A stretch of DNA of 64,000 nt from Dactylis glomerata (taxonomy: Eukaryota; Streptophyta; Magnoliopsida; Poales; Poaceae), in assembly GCA_007115705.1 (NCBI GenBank), contig QXEO01000819.1:495445-559444 (forward strand), in the 5' to 3' direction. Each line of letters starts with the position of its first letter. Position 1 is the first letter of the stretch. Below the pieces are notes generated by a model. The model was given only the letters and a program-made list of their open reading frames with translations. It did not search any database and was not told the DNA's origin. Positions 1 to 10,727 of the stretch are shown piece by piece. A program made the translations under genes and the position numbers.

Positions 1-239
1 TGCACATTCCGTCCAAAAGGATCACAGATCGTATTTGCAAGGATCACAGCGTCCGGGGCATTTCTTTCCCTCAGAAAAACTGTAACCTGTTCCGAAAACT
101 CCTTCATAATGAGACAAGGTAAATCTTGTGCATCCGTCTTAATAAAACCTTCTAAGGGAACTGGATGCATCACCAGAATCCTACTTGGCTGCAAGATCAG
201 CCATCTACAACCAAGATTAGTGGTACACACCGCCGGCTT
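1..239 (-). CDS. Partial hypothetical reading frame running off the left edge
   Basis: Reading leftwards from a stop at 242-240, one frame stays open for 79 codons to the window edge. It contains protein-like stretches such as HPVPLEGFIKTDAQDLP and NAPDAVILANTICDPFG, with no low-complexity repeat. The first Met leaves only 57 residues before the edge, and an AG at 182-181 could be a splice acceptor, so the exon may really be about 1-180. I do not recognise the family. It lies on the same strand as the NLR gene. With the chromovirus removed, it starts about 270 bp downstream of the NLR stop, so it may be an exon of a neighbouring gene or a chance open frame. Low certainty. Confidence 0.3.
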
Positions 240-475
240 CTATAATTTTCTACTTAACACTTACTAGCACCAACGTTTGTACAACTGTACCTCGGCGTTG
301 CCTGTTTTGCCAACTAGGATTCTGGAGAAGTGTCCATTCAGATTGACCTCAGACGACTATATGTGATCAATTAAGAAAAAAGGAACAGACTGTGGAATAA
401 CTTGCTGGAGCATACGAGTTTCCCCAGATCTAGCACACGCATTTCCAATCTACATAGCATATTCCTTGACAGAAA
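240..475. other. Non-coding host flank left of the chromovirus
   Basis: AT-rich sequence with no open frame or repeat that I recognise. It is the original 3' flank of the NLR gene. It ends in GAAA at 472-475, which recurs at 25913-25916 on the far side of the chromovirus, so it is continuous with 25913 onwards in the uninserted locus. Confidence 0.5.
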
Positions 476-845
476 TGTCACGGGCTAGGAGTGGATTGGA
501 CCGGAGGTAGTACTCGTGGGAGGTTGGAGGACGAGGGCGAGGCTCTCTCGTCGACCTATGGTCGGGGAAGGAGGTGAGGAGAGGCGCCGGGGCGCAGGAG
601 CACGAGGTGAGAAGATAGATTGTTTTTCTGCTTAGCTTTATTAATACGTGGGGTGACTTTATAAATAGCCAATTACAATTAACGTAACAGACTCAAACTC
701 TAATTGGGTGTTGGCAGGGTAACCTTCTTCGGGACAAAACCTTTCCAACTTAGAACCCGGACTCTTTATCTAATTCTAGGAATTACAGTATTAGACTCGG
801 ACACCAACTCGACCGGCGCAGGCCCTGCGCCTACTCCACATGACA
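476..845 (-). repeat. 3' LTR of chromovirus A
   Basis: This 370-bp segment matches 25536-25912 almost base for base, from TGTCACGGGCT to CTCCACATGACA. In element orientation it is the 3' copy and is preceded by the polypurine tract at 846-860. The other copy carries a few extra bases, including an inserted TAGTACG-like stretch near the end. Confidence 0.92.
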
Positions 846-860
846 TCTCCCCCTCCATTC
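846..860 (-). other. Polypurine tract of chromovirus A
   Basis: On the minus strand this reads GAATGGAGGGGGAGA and abuts the 3' LTR (TGTCA). It is the expected plus-strand primer and fixes the orientation of the element. Confidence 0.8.
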
Positions 861-938
861 TGAAACAGCTTGTTCTCGAGCTAGAAGCTGGGATAACGGT
901 CTCGAAATGCTGTGACATCCTCCCAAGAAGCAGCAAAT
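846..938 (-). pseudogene. Chromodomain C-terminal piece of chromovirus A
   Basis: The minus strand encodes the end of the chromodomain (ASWEDVTAFRDRYPSF) followed by an in-frame TAG and LENKLF. The other half of the domain ends at 21640 with TQWDGQPAS. Joining the two across the TSD (CAAAT left, CAGAT right) restores one reading frame. This shows that 939-21639 is a single composite insertion within the chromodomain. The premature TAG is a further defect. Confidence 0.85.
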
Positions 939-2169
939 TGATACGTCTCAAACATATCTATAATTTTTGATGCTCCATGCTTGTTTATGCACCATTTGCT
1001 TTGTGATTTGTTACACTTCGTGGTGTTTTTATGTATTTTCCGGAACTAATCTATTAACGAGATGCCACAGTGCCAGTTCCCTATTTTCTGCTGTTTTTGT
1101 GTTTCAGAAAAGTTACACAGGAAATATTCTCGGAATTGGACGAAACAAAGCCCGAACCTCCTATTTTTCCCGGACAAGAGACAAAGTCCGAAGGAGAGCC
1201 GGAGGGGGGCCAGGGATCAGCCACATCCTAGGGTGGCACCCCCCTTGGCCGCGCCAGGGGGTGGTGTGGGCCCCCTGGCTGCCCTCTGACATCGCCCTTC
1301 TGCCTATAAAAGGTTTCCGATGCAAAAACCCTAAATCAATCGGTGTTTCTCCCAGTAAAGTTCCGCAGCGTCGCCATCATCGAAGACCAATTTTGGGGAC
1401 ATAACTCTCTGCTCCGGCACCTTGCTGGGACGGGGAAGTGCCCCCGGAGCTATCTCCATCGACTCCACCGCCATCTCCATCGACTTCACCGCCATCTCCA
1501 TTGACGTTGCAGTCTCCCATGATGAGGAGGGAGTAGTTCTCCCCCGAGGCTGAGGGCTCTACCAGTAGCTATGTGGTTTACCTCTCTCTCCCATGATGTA
1601 ATCTATATGTGATCATGAGCTTTGTATCTAGTTGAATTGGTAGATGTTGTTCTTCATATATTATGCTACTCCAGTGCTTTATTATTGTAATCTCCAGAGA
1701 CACCTTGTACCATGATGTGAAGGATGACAATGTGCGCATTATGTGTGTCTCTTTAGCTAGTGTCTCTATGAATTGTTGGTGTTTGTTGGAACCATCTAGT
1801 GCGCTCAAGGTGATAGTGTGGGGCAATCTAGTTTAGGGAAATGCGAACTTTGAGGAGTGCTTCGTAGCCCTACACATGATTAGTGTTCGTTACCCATTGG
1901 AGAACAGTTTAGAACAACATAGTGAAGATAGTTATTTATGTGTTCAATTATGTTATCTTTGTTGAGAGTGTCCACTAGTGAAAGTATGATCCCTAGGCCT
2001 TGTTTCTAAGCATTGAAATACCATTTACATTTAGTTTTGTTACATGTTTGCTCGCAGCGATATTTATTTCAGATTGCATTTACTACTTATCATCATCCAT
2101 ATTACCTGTATTTCACTATCTCTTCGCCGAACTAGTGCACCTATACATCTGACAAGTGTATTGGGTATG
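939..2169 (+). repeat. Solo LTR (type 1, Athila-like), left part
   Basis: Starts TGATACGTCTCAAAC and matches the LTRs at 31670-33075, 36837-38374 and 43924-45461. Only one LTR of this family is present here, flanked by CAAAT (934-938) and CAGAT (21640-21644), so it is a solo LTR left by LTR-LTR recombination. A TATA box (TATAAAAG) lies at 1305-1312, about 370 bp from the LTR start. Open frames within it (e.g. 967-1404) are LTR sequence, not genes. The LTR is split at 2169 by element B. Confidence 0.88.
1305..1312 (+). promoter_or_regulatory. LTR TATA box
   Basis: TATAAAAG within CCTATAAAAGG. The same position relative to the LTR start carries TATAAAG or TATATTAA in all the type 1 and type 2 LTRs of the window, consistent with the core promoter of these elements. 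Confidence 0.6.
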
Positions 2170-3686
2170 TGATGACCCACAAGTATAGGGGGTGTATCAT
2201 AGTACTTTCGATAAATAAGAGTGTCGAACCCAACGAGGAGCAGAAGGTGTTGACAAGTGGTTTTGATCAAGGATTCACTGTAAATACTAGCAAACGGGTT
2301 TTCAGGGGTATTTGGTAATGCAAATAAATAAAGTGCAAGTAAATAAAAGACAATAATAATAATTGCTGCAAGTGGCCCAATCCTTTTTAGAGCAAAGGAC
2401 AAGCCGGTTGTGTAACTTATGATAACCAAACGTTCTCGAGGACACACGGGAGTTTTTGTCAAGTGCTTTCGCTTCATGCCGCTAAATAATCTTTATTGGT
2501 TTGATAAGTGTTATGGGGGTGAACCTGTGCTAGCGCACTACCCTTACTAGGATAAATACACACTTGTGATTATACCCCTTGCAAGCATCCGCAACTACAA
2601 GAAAGTAATTAAGATAAATCTAACCACAGCCTTAAACTCTAAGATCCTACGCTCCCTGGTGCAATGGTTTCCCAACGGAGGTTTAGGTTTCTGTCACTCC
2701 AGCAACCCCACAATTGGTAGCCAAATACACAATGCATCTCACTAGGCCCATAAATGGTGAAGTATCATGTAGTCGACGTTCACATGACACCACTAGTGAA
2801 ATAGCACAACAACAAATAAATATCAAACCATTAAATATTACTCAACATAATTCCACTACTAAGGACTTTAATTCTCCCATGTCCTCAAGAACTAAATGAA
2901 CTACTCACAAGACATCATATGGATCATGATCAGAGGTGAAATAATGGTAAATAACAATCTGAACATAAACCTTAATTCAACGGTTCCACTCAATAGCATC
3001 AACCACAAGAGTAATCAACACCGGGAAAGTTTCCCCTAAGAATTTGAAAAGATTCAACTCAAGATATTACAGCGGGATGGCGTGGTGATGGTGGAGATGA
3101 AGGTGCTGGTGATGAGGATGATGGTGATGATTATCCCGATGAAGTCCAGTGCGATGATGATGACGATGGCGATGATCTCCCCTCTCCGGGAAGGAATTTC
3201 CCCGGCAGATTTCTGCCTGCCGGAGAGCTTTTCTCTCTCTGGCGTTTTCCGCCCCGCGGAGGCGGCGGTGTCTATATTTGAGGCCCCCCTTGACTTAGGT
3301 TTTTGGGGACGATGAAATACGTGAAGGGGCGATGGCAGTAGTGGGCCAGGGTGCCCTGACCATAGGGTGGCGCGGCCAGGGGCTGGGCCGCACCCCTGGT
3401 GGTGAGGCTGCCCTGTGGCCCCTCTCAGCTCCTCCTTCTGGCTTCTTTAGTCTTCTGGCAAAATATAATTTCCTGGTATTTTTTTTGGAATTTCCTGATC
3501 TTCCGAAATATGGTGTCTTGACGGTCCTTTTTCTAGCAGAATCCCGACTCCGGCAGCAAATCCTCCAATGATCATCAAATATGTAAAAACAGAGGAAACA
3601 ACATAAGTATCATCTCTAAATGTGAAATATATCAATGAATAATAGTAAATTATGATACAAAATAGTGATGCAAAATGTTCGTATCA
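2170..3686 (-). repeat. 3' LTR of element B
   Basis: A 1517-bp copy of 19931-21446. In element orientation it starts TGATACGAAC and ends GGGTCATCA. The copy is divergent from its partner by scattered substitutions. Plus-strand open frames such as 3082-3315 come from a GATGAT/GGTGATG-rich stretch of the LTR and are not genes. Confidence 0.9.
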
Positions 3687-3699
3687 ACCCCCCAAGCTT
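3687..3699 (-). other. Polypurine tract of element B
   Basis: Minus strand AAGCTTGGGGGGT immediately before the 3' LTR. The same core (AAGCTTGGGG) precedes the 3' LTRs of E, F and H, which links these elements. Confidence 0.75.
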
Positions 3700-5375
3700 A
3701 GACCTCGCTTGTCCCCAAGCGAAAACTAAACTCGGTAAACATGACCACAGGTTTATGGAGTGAAGTGTTGATAAACAAAATACGGACAAGAAGCATCACA
3801 TTTACCAAGGCACAAATTATAATAGACAGCAACTTCCCTTTATATGATGTAGACTTGCAATAAGTAATAGGGAATCACAAATAAAGATGCATAAGGTAAA
3901 CTATAATTGGTGATGGCAAACCTTAGTTCTTGGTCGGAGAACAATGAACAAACTATACTTGATTTTGAACGGATCCTTTTAAAATAGAGCTAATATAGCA
4001 AAAACCATATGCTCAATGAAACAAGCTTTTTGCAATCATAGAAAGCTTTCAAAGATATATTCCTTCAGATAAAAGCATTGTACTAAACAGACGAAGTTAG
4101 TAAACATGATTAAACGGATCAACATATGGATGAGTGAAACATAACAACTCAAATGCTTGCTTGAGATAGAAGGGAATAGGTTGACTCAACATAAAAGTAA
4201 AAGACAGGCCCTTCGCAGAGGGGAGCAGGGATTAAACATGTGCTAGAGCTTTTTATTTGTAAAACAGAGGTAAAAGTTATTTTGAGAGGTGGTTGCTTTT
4301 GTCAACGACTAGCAACGGAGTTCTTGATATCTTCCATACTAAACAAGTGAGAGCGGTTCCGAGATGTTGATTAATTGGCACAATTGTGCTCTTTTATAGC
4401 TTGGCACTCCTCCCCACCTTTGCCTTTCTCAAACTATGGCTAACCGATTCCATCGGGTGCCCACCAACTTTCACAAACCATGGAGGAGTGCCTTTTTCTT
4501 TTCTTTCTTTTTGAGATTACAATGGTCTGACCAGCTCCCTTGCAAAATTAATAATGAGCAGATGAAGCTGCCTAGTCGAGGGGTACTTAATTTAGTATGG
4601 AAGATAACAAACCCATCCACTACGTCCTCATGAGCTAAAAACAGTGGCACACAATGAGAAGTATTTGAAGGTTTTTGAAAGGTAGCACATGAAAATTTAC
4701 CTGGAATGGCTTGAAATACCATGCATAGGAATTTATAGTGGACTCTTTGGGAGTAACTTGGTTTTTGGGAGTTGGATGCACGAGAAGTATTCCCTCTCAA
4801 TACAGGTTTTTGGCTAGCAAGGCTGGGTAGCAAGCATAAGAGTTGCATGAAACAAACAAACATACATATAATAGAAACAATCATGCAAACTTCCTTGAAA
4901 GTACAACGATTTTAACTTTGAGAATACTATTGCTTATAAGCCAATCATGAAGGAAAACTGAAGTGATGTAACTACAAGCACTTCTTTCTTCTTTTCTACT
5001 CAAACCTCAAGGTAATGTTGCTACTGACCAAGCTAAGTTTGCCAAAACCAACTGAATTTACTCATGCTCCCAAAGTGATACAATACTAATCAACAAGACT
5101 AATCATATAAGAAACATTGCAAACTAAAATAAAGCGTATAGAAAGTAAACGATAAAACTTCTCATTAATATTTCATTACTGCAACTCACACCAAGGGATA
5201 CATAGATAACCAACTAAGGAGGATACTTCCACACTGCAGACTATTCTATAAGATAACTTCTCTATTCATGATATGACTCTACTTGAAAAGTAAATGAGTA
5301 AAAGATAATGATGTGATACCGCGACACTCCCCCAAGCTTGGAACAAGCCAAGGGGATGCCAATACCAATGATGAG
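3700..5375 (-). other. 3' non-coding region of element B
   Basis: No convincing gene. Contains a pyrimidine-rich run near 4490-4510. The segment around 4225-4773 is homologous, in reverse orientation, to 49516-49999 in element F (shared landmarks are the CCCGATGGAATCGGTTAG and GTGGGGAGGAGTGCCAAGCT stretches). Such long 3' regions between pol and the LTR are typical of Athila-lineage elements. Confidence 0.6.
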
Positions 5376-5735
5376 TTACTCCTTTGGTGGTGGTGGTAAG
5401 ATCATCCTTGGACCAAGTAAAAGTTCCAGCATCATGCGAAGCCTGAGATTCTCTTCTTGAAGTATCTGTATCTCCCTCTCCAGAACTTGGTATTGGGCAC
5501 AAAGTTCGTCAGTGACCAGCATACCCTCTTCTATTATAGGCATGAAATTTAGATCCAAGACTGGTAATGTTGGCCCCTGCATGTTATCAGAAAAGGCACG
5601 TCCGGCGTTCATTGATCCTACAAAAGTAGGGTCTCTTGCCCTTGATCCTCCAGCTTGCGGTTCTTTCTTCCGCTTGCGGTCTTGGTGATCCTCTTCCATT
5701 GGCTTTTTGCCCTTGTCATCGCTTGAAGGAGCCAT
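5376..5735 (-). CDS. Small ORF downstream of integrase in element B (119 aa, coiled coil)
   Basis: Starts at ATG 5735 and ends with TAA at 5376-5378. The N-terminal 35 residues are strongly charged (KGKKPMEEDHQDRKRKKE). The C-terminal third (about residues 80-108) has heptad-spaced leucines and glutamates (LEREIQILQEENLRLRMM) like a leucine zipper, and the tail is proline rich. No transmembrane segment or signal peptide is visible. It occupies the place where Athila elements can carry an env-like gene but does not look like an envelope protein. The frame is open upstream to 5912, but 5735 is the start best supported by composition. Unknown function, possibly a real protein of the family. Confidence 0.45.
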   Translation of the reverse strand: MAPSSDDKGKKPMEEDHQDRKRKKEPQAGGSRARDPTFVGSMNAGRAFSDNMQGPTLPVLDLNFMPIIEEGMLVTDELCAQYQVLEREIQILQEENLRLRMMLELLLGPRMILPPPPKE

Positions 5736-6073
5736 GGTGCTCCCAAAACTGAGATCAACTCCTGACAGAAATAGCTCGAAATGAAAACACGACAAGAAAA
5801 CGATATACAAATCTCGGGCAATCTGGGGGGTTATATAGGCGAAAATTAAACATCGAAATGAAATCATAGGAGGAAACCGGGACGGAAACGAGCTCCGAGG
5901 TGGTCTCACCACAGGGCGGCGCGGCCTGGAGTGGGCTCGCGCCCCTGGTGGTGAGGATCCACCGGAGTCCGTCTCCTGTCCATTTTCGTCTCGTGATTTT
6001 TCATATTTAATAAAAACAACAAAAATATTAATGAAAAAGCTTAACGTGAACCTTTTCTGACTAGAACTGTTAC

Positions 6074-6895
6074 CTATTCAAAAATGAACTCTGCAGGTTC
6101 CTGCATATTGTCCTGGATGAATTCTTCTGGAGAAACCGTTTGAATAACATCAACATCTTCATTATATGAATCTCCAGAAATATAATGTTTGAGTATTTGC
6201 CCATTCACCACTTGTGTAGTGTCGTCTTTTAACGAAGCAATATTTATCTCACCAGAGCGGTACACCTCTTCAATGACATATGGTCCTTCCCATTTAAAGA
6301 GTAATTTTCCTGCAAAAAATCTGAGACGAGACCTATACAATAGAACTTTCTCACCAACATGAAATTCTCTCTTAAGAATTCTCTTATCATGCCATTGCTT
6401 GACTTTCTCTTTGAAAAGTCTGGCATTCTCGTAAGCTTCATTTCTCCACTCATCTAAAGAACTCAAATCTAACAACGTTTTCTTACCGGTAAGTTTAAAA
6501 TCCCCATTAAGCTCTTTCACTGCCCAGAAAGCTTTGTGTTCTAATTCTAATGGCAAGTGACACACTTTTCCGTAAACCATCTTGTAAGGAGACATGCCCA
6601 TGGGGTTCTTATAAGCAGTTCTATAAGCCCATAAAGCATCGTTTAACTTGCTAGCCCAGTTTTTCCTATATCTATTGATAGTCTTCTGCAAGATAGACTT
6701 GATCTCTCTATTTGAAAGCTCTACCTGTCCACTAGTTTGGGGATGATAAGCAGAAGCAATTCTATGATTAACGTCATATCTAGCAAGAATTTTTCTAAAA
6801 CCGCCATGCATAAAATGAGAACCTCCATCGGTCATAAGATATCTAGGCACACCAAACCTAGGAAAAATAACATCCTTAAGCATTTTTAACGAGGT
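6074..6895 (-). pseudogene. Integrase C-terminal half of element B
   Basis: Encodes the end of the integrase core and the C-terminal domain: MTDGGSHFMHGGF (second catalytic Asp), a HPQTSGQVELSNREIK segment (catalytic Glu), the plant gypsy signature NPMGMSPYKMVYGK, and the basic GEKVLLYRSRLRFFAGKL region. The preceding part of the protein lies at 15948-16308. The five bases CTCAC at 6896-6900 are repeated at 15943-15947 and the frame continues across them once element C is removed. The reading frame ends at 6074 with TAG-free open sequence up to its stop; no further break was seen in this half. Confidence 0.88.
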
Positions 6896-6900
6896 CTCAC

Positions 6901-7235
6901 TGACAAGGGTATAGCTAATAGAGCCTGTTAGTTGAGTACCCCTGAGGCCCGTTAAGCTAGGCCCAATTGTAATGATAGTCGAGATACGAGTTCTTACCGT
7001 ATGTCGATATTGTAATCTGTATCGAACCCTACCCGATCCTCGAGACCTGGCCACCTATATATAGGGGCCAGGAGGGGACGGTGTAGGCCAGATTGAAAGC
7101 GAGCCAGGTTGAACACCCAAGTTTACTTTCGATACATACTTATTTTGACTAACTTTACCTTTGAGTTCATCCGACGCCCTCTTCCCCCGATCCTAAGTCC
7201 TTCATCTAGGACATTTGTCGAGTTAACCCTCGTCA
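6901..7235 (+). repeat. 5' LTR of element C
   Basis: Begins TGACAAGGGTATAGC and ends CCCTCGTCA. A TATA-like CTATATATAGG lies at 7055-7065, placing the likely transcript start about 30 bp further on. Matches the 3' copy at all but about 10 positions. Confidence 0.92.
7055..7065 (+). promoter_or_regulatory. TATA box of the element C LTR
   Basis: CTATATATAGG in a GC-rich surround, present in both LTR copies (second copy near 15762-15772). Confidence 0.6.
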
Positions 7236-7236
7236 A

Positions 7237-7256
7237 TTGGCCCCGACCGTGGGGAC
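7237..7256 (+). other. Primer-binding-site-like sequence of element C
   Basis: TTGGCCCCGACCGTGGGGAC starts one base after the 5' LTR. It aligns with the tRNA-Lys type primer site (TGGCGCCCAACGTGGGG...) at roughly three quarters of positions, so the tRNA assignment is tentative. Confidence 0.5.
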
Positions 7257-7272
7257 CTTGGGCGTTGGAATC

Positions 7273-9570
7273 ATGAATTCGACGGCTTTTTCGCTTTTAT
7301 CCAACAGCAATGCAGAAGTCGACAAAAATCAAGAGATGGAGTTAACAATCGGAAGTTTAAGCATCTTCATCGGGCCATCGGGTTCATCTCGCCTTTCAGA
7401 TCCGATGAAACAAGATCCGTCGGCAAGTGAGCCTGAAACAGTAGCAATGATGGAATATTCTGAAGGCTCTTCCAGCGAGGTAAACTCGTCAGTCAGCTTA
7501 GAAGAAGTGCAAAAAGAAAAAATCGCAGAAGACAACGAAGCAATGGAAAATTTCAACGTAGGGGTCCAACTTGAAGATCTCATGATCTGCCTCGATGATA
7601 TCTCAGACAAGTCAACAGATACATGGAAGACAGGGTTAGAGCTTTCTGAAGATGGGGACTCGATCTTCTCAAGCTTTAATAGTAACATCGGCAAACAATG
7701 CCAGGTGCTTGCCATCGTAGGAGACAATTCAGAAGAATTCGACAAAAACAACAATCCAGTGCTAAACCCAGCAAATATCGACAGAGGAGCAAATCATCTA
7801 GCAGAAGGGGAAACAGCAGAATCTCTCACAGCCAGGGAAAAAATTTGACTATCAGTCGACGAATGGAGAATAATAAGAGAAGCCGTAGAACACGGCATGC
7901 CAATACCATCAAATTCCAGCAAAGACATGCTTTTGGGGTATCATTATGCCCTAAGGCAGCAGGCAAAACAACTAGCAAAGGAGAAAATAGAGATACAACA
8001 AAGAAAAGAATTAGCCATTGCAGCTAGCAATGCCGCTCGCAGAGCACGAAGCGACACATCACACACTAACGCAAGGAGAAATCGTCGACATGGTTCAAGG
8101 TACGAAAACCTCGAGTACTCAGAAAGGCAAAGCATCTCCAAAAACCTCGACTCGTCCTTCCTATCGATCGATGAGCAGGGGAACATCGTACCAAAAACCC
8201 CTGAAGCGGCACTAGTAGCAGCACAAGCATATCTGCTTACAACTCGACCAAGCCCAGGGGATCCTAGGGAACATATGCATAGAGCAGCATTAAATAGACT
8301 CAACATGGTCGGCCACAAGCTATCAGCAAAAGGAGAGGAAGTATATCACCACAAGGAAGCACACAAGCCAAGGTCGCCTCGCCGTCACAACAGTCCTCGA
8401 CACAGAAGTAGTAATCAACGATCTCAATCGCCATCACCAAGACAACATGGAGGAACCCGAAGATCTCGATCTCCAAATGGAAAGCGCGACTATGAAGATG
8501 ACGAAAAGGAGATGGGAGCATCGTGCTTTACCCGCAGGGTTCGCACTACACCAGTACCCAAGGGGTTCAAATTACCTCATGATCAATAAAAGTACGACGG
8601 ATCACAGGAACCACAATCGTGGCTCTCAGACTATCTGCAAGCAGTACAAATATTAGGAGGAACCAAAGAAACAGCAATGCAAAGCCTGCAACTACACCTC
8701 ATCGGCGCAGCAAGGTCATGGTTGAGCAAACTAGAGAAAGAAACCATTGGGAGCTGGGAAGACCTCACAAAGCAATTCACAAGCAACTTCCGGTCGACAT
8801 ACAAGCGGCCAGCATCAATAGAAGAAGTCAAAGCATGTGTGCAACAACGCGACGAAACATTACGGGCATACATCCAAAGATGGAGTCTTATCAAAAACTC
8901 AGCAGTCGAAGTTTCAGACGAAAGAGCAATAGACGCGTTCATCATTGGATTAAGGCGAAGAGACCTAGTCGAAGAGATGGGAAGAATTAAGCCAAAAACA
9001 GTATCAGACCTCATGGACGTAGCAAATAGATTCGTAGACGGAGAAGACGCATGCAACAACAAGCATACGCGATCTCCAGAAGATGATAGGAGAAACAGAT
9101 ACGGAAGTCAAAGGAGACAATCCCGCAATTACGACAATTACGGCTCCCATAGCCAAGTAGCCGCAGGGTACAAGGACAATAGCTATCAAGGAAGTGATCG
9201 CAGAAGCTCGGGATATCGAAGCTACGGAAAAGAGGACTATAAAATTTTTCCCACAAGAGAATCCAAAGAGTACAACCCGTCGCCAGAAGACATGCTCAAC
9301 GGACCTTGTCATATACACTCAGCGTTCGTCGATGGAAAGCGAGTATCCAGGCATGCAATGAAAGATTGCACAACATTCTTGAAGCTACAAGAAGCAGCAT
9401 TAAACAAACAAACCGAAGCAAGGTGGCAAGGATACGAAGGAAGCAACAAACCTCCCACAAATCAGCAAGGGAACAGTGGAGCACCTCAAGGACAAGACCA
9501 GCCAAACCAGGGACACGATGACGACGAAGGGTACGTTCCATTCCATCTAAGGGACACATCACAACAATGA
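7273..9570 (+). pseudogene. gag of element C, with two in-frame stops
   Basis: One continuous frame from ATG 7273 to TGA 9568-9570, interrupted by TGA at 7846-7848 and TAA at 8587-8589. Sequence before and after each stop stays in the same frame, so these are point nonsense mutations. Domains: an acidic, serine-rich N-terminal region (to about 7845); a basic, SR-rich part (about 8340-8590, repeated RSRSPN-like motifs); and a retrotransposon gag domain from about 8600 to 9060 (signature LIGAARSWLSKLEK, then FIIGLRRRDLVEEMGR). After this comes a glutamine- and asparagine-rich tail. No CCHC zinc knuckle was seen. An upstream TTG at 7237 is part of the primer site and is not the start. Confidence 0.8.
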
Positions 9571-10340
9571 TACAACCTGTGCCTAAGTCGAACAAAGAAG
9601 AAAAGAGTATTACTCGACAAGTCAATCTAGCAGTCAATTCACCTCCAGCTACAACAGAATATCTACACTGGTCAGAGCAGCCCATCGAGTTCAATAGGGA
9701 AGATCATCCTATAACAGTACCTCGGCCGGGAAACGCACCTTTGGTACTCAAAGCTCAAATCGGCGCATACGATGTCGACAGAATATTCATGGATGCAGGA
9801 AGTGGAATCAATCTGATATATGCGAAAACACTCAAAGCAATGCATATATCATTAGAGTTCCTGAAGCCAACAGATTGTTCATTCCATGGGATCGTACCAG
9901 GAAGTGCTAATTATCCACTAGGTCAAATAACATTCAACATTTGCTTCGGCAACCGGCAAAACTACAGAAGCGAAAAGCTAGACTTCGAAGTCATGGACTG
10001 GCCATCCCAGTATCATGCGATCCTCGGACGACCCGCGTTTTCGCGATTCATGGCAGTGCCTCACTATACATATCTGGTACTCAAAATGCCAGGACCAAGA
10101 GGAATAATTACAGTAAAAGGAAGTTTTGAAGTCTCAGATCTCTGCGATAGGGAGTTCCACAAGATTGCGCAAAACTTTGGCATGACAGCCAACTATGCAG
10201 AGAAGGCGAAAAGCACGACTACAGAAGGCGTCAAGCTACTCGAAGGACGCATTGCAGAGCTTGAGATGAAGAAAACACGTGTAGGAGCGTCAGAAGAAGA
10301 CAAAGATACAGGAGAAGAAGAGAATGCCAAGACGGCATAA
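9567..10340 (+). CDS. Aspartic protease-like protein of element C (257 aa)
   Basis: Retropepsin-like domain with the active-site motif FMDAGSGINLIY near residues 74-85 and a downstream AILGRPAFSRF motif near 151-161, the two landmarks of retroelement proteases. The frame is intact. The ATG overlaps the gag stop as ATGA (9567-9570), in the -1 frame relative to gag. Expression could be by -1 frameshifting or by stop-restart. The C-terminal 45 residues are charged and probably helical. In an autonomous Tat element RT would follow; here the frame ends and no RT is found. Confidence 0.75.
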   Translation: MIQPVPKSNKEEKSITRQVNLAVNSPPATTEYLHWSEQPIEFNREDHPITVPRPGNAPLVLKAQIGAYDVDRIFMDAGSGINLIYAKTLKAMHISLEFLKPTDCSFHGIVPGSANYPLGQITFNICFGNRQNYRSEKLDFEVMDWPSQYHAILGRPAFSRFMAVPHYTYLVLKMPGPRGIITVKGSFEVSDLCDREFHKIAQNFGMTANYAEKAKSTTTEGVKLLEGRIAELEMKKTRVGASEEDKDTGEEENAKTA

Positions 10341-10727
10341 ACATCAAGAACAACAAAGTAGAGTAGAAGAATAAGGCTATAAAAGCCACGAGTTATACCA
10401 GGGGCAATGCCCTCTAGATCCAGAACACAGGTCATAGGCCGGATCTCTTGGGTCACCCCATGTATCTTACATTACAAGTATAATAAAGACAAAACATTCC
10501 TCATATTCGAGTTTACGAGTCTTTCAAAGGAAAAATGCGGCAAACGCATGAATCATACAAAAACGTTCTGAGAATAAATTTCAGACATCAAGTCGGGAAA
10601 TCATGAACTCTCGCATTCCACATAAGTATTACAACATCGGGTTGTCCGAATCGTCTACACCTAAAGGGTCTAAGTAGTGATACTCACGGAAAAACACGGC
10701 ATCTTCTTGCAACAGCCTGGCTATAAT
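10341..10727. other. Spacer between protease and antisense gene in element C
   Basis: No gene seen. This is where the pol region of an autonomous relative would begin. The plus- and minus-strand genes converge here, so 3' ends of both transcripts probably lie in this spacer. Confidence 0.5.

Noticed and set aside
967..1404. 145-codon open frame near the left end
   Set aside because: Lies entirely within a type 1 LTR and varies in frame between LTR copies; treated as LTR sequence, not a host gene.
2064..2477. 137-codon minus-strand frame crossing an LTR boundary
   Set aside because: Spans the junction between the solo LTR and element B and has no recognisable domain.
3082..3315. Methionine/valine-rich open frame from GATGATGGTGATG sequence
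   Set aside because: Low-complexity trinucleotide tract inside element B's LTR, repeated at 20825-21058.
7237..7272. Upstream TTG start for the element C gag
   Set aside because: It falls on the primer-binding-site sequence; ATG 7273 is the first credible start.
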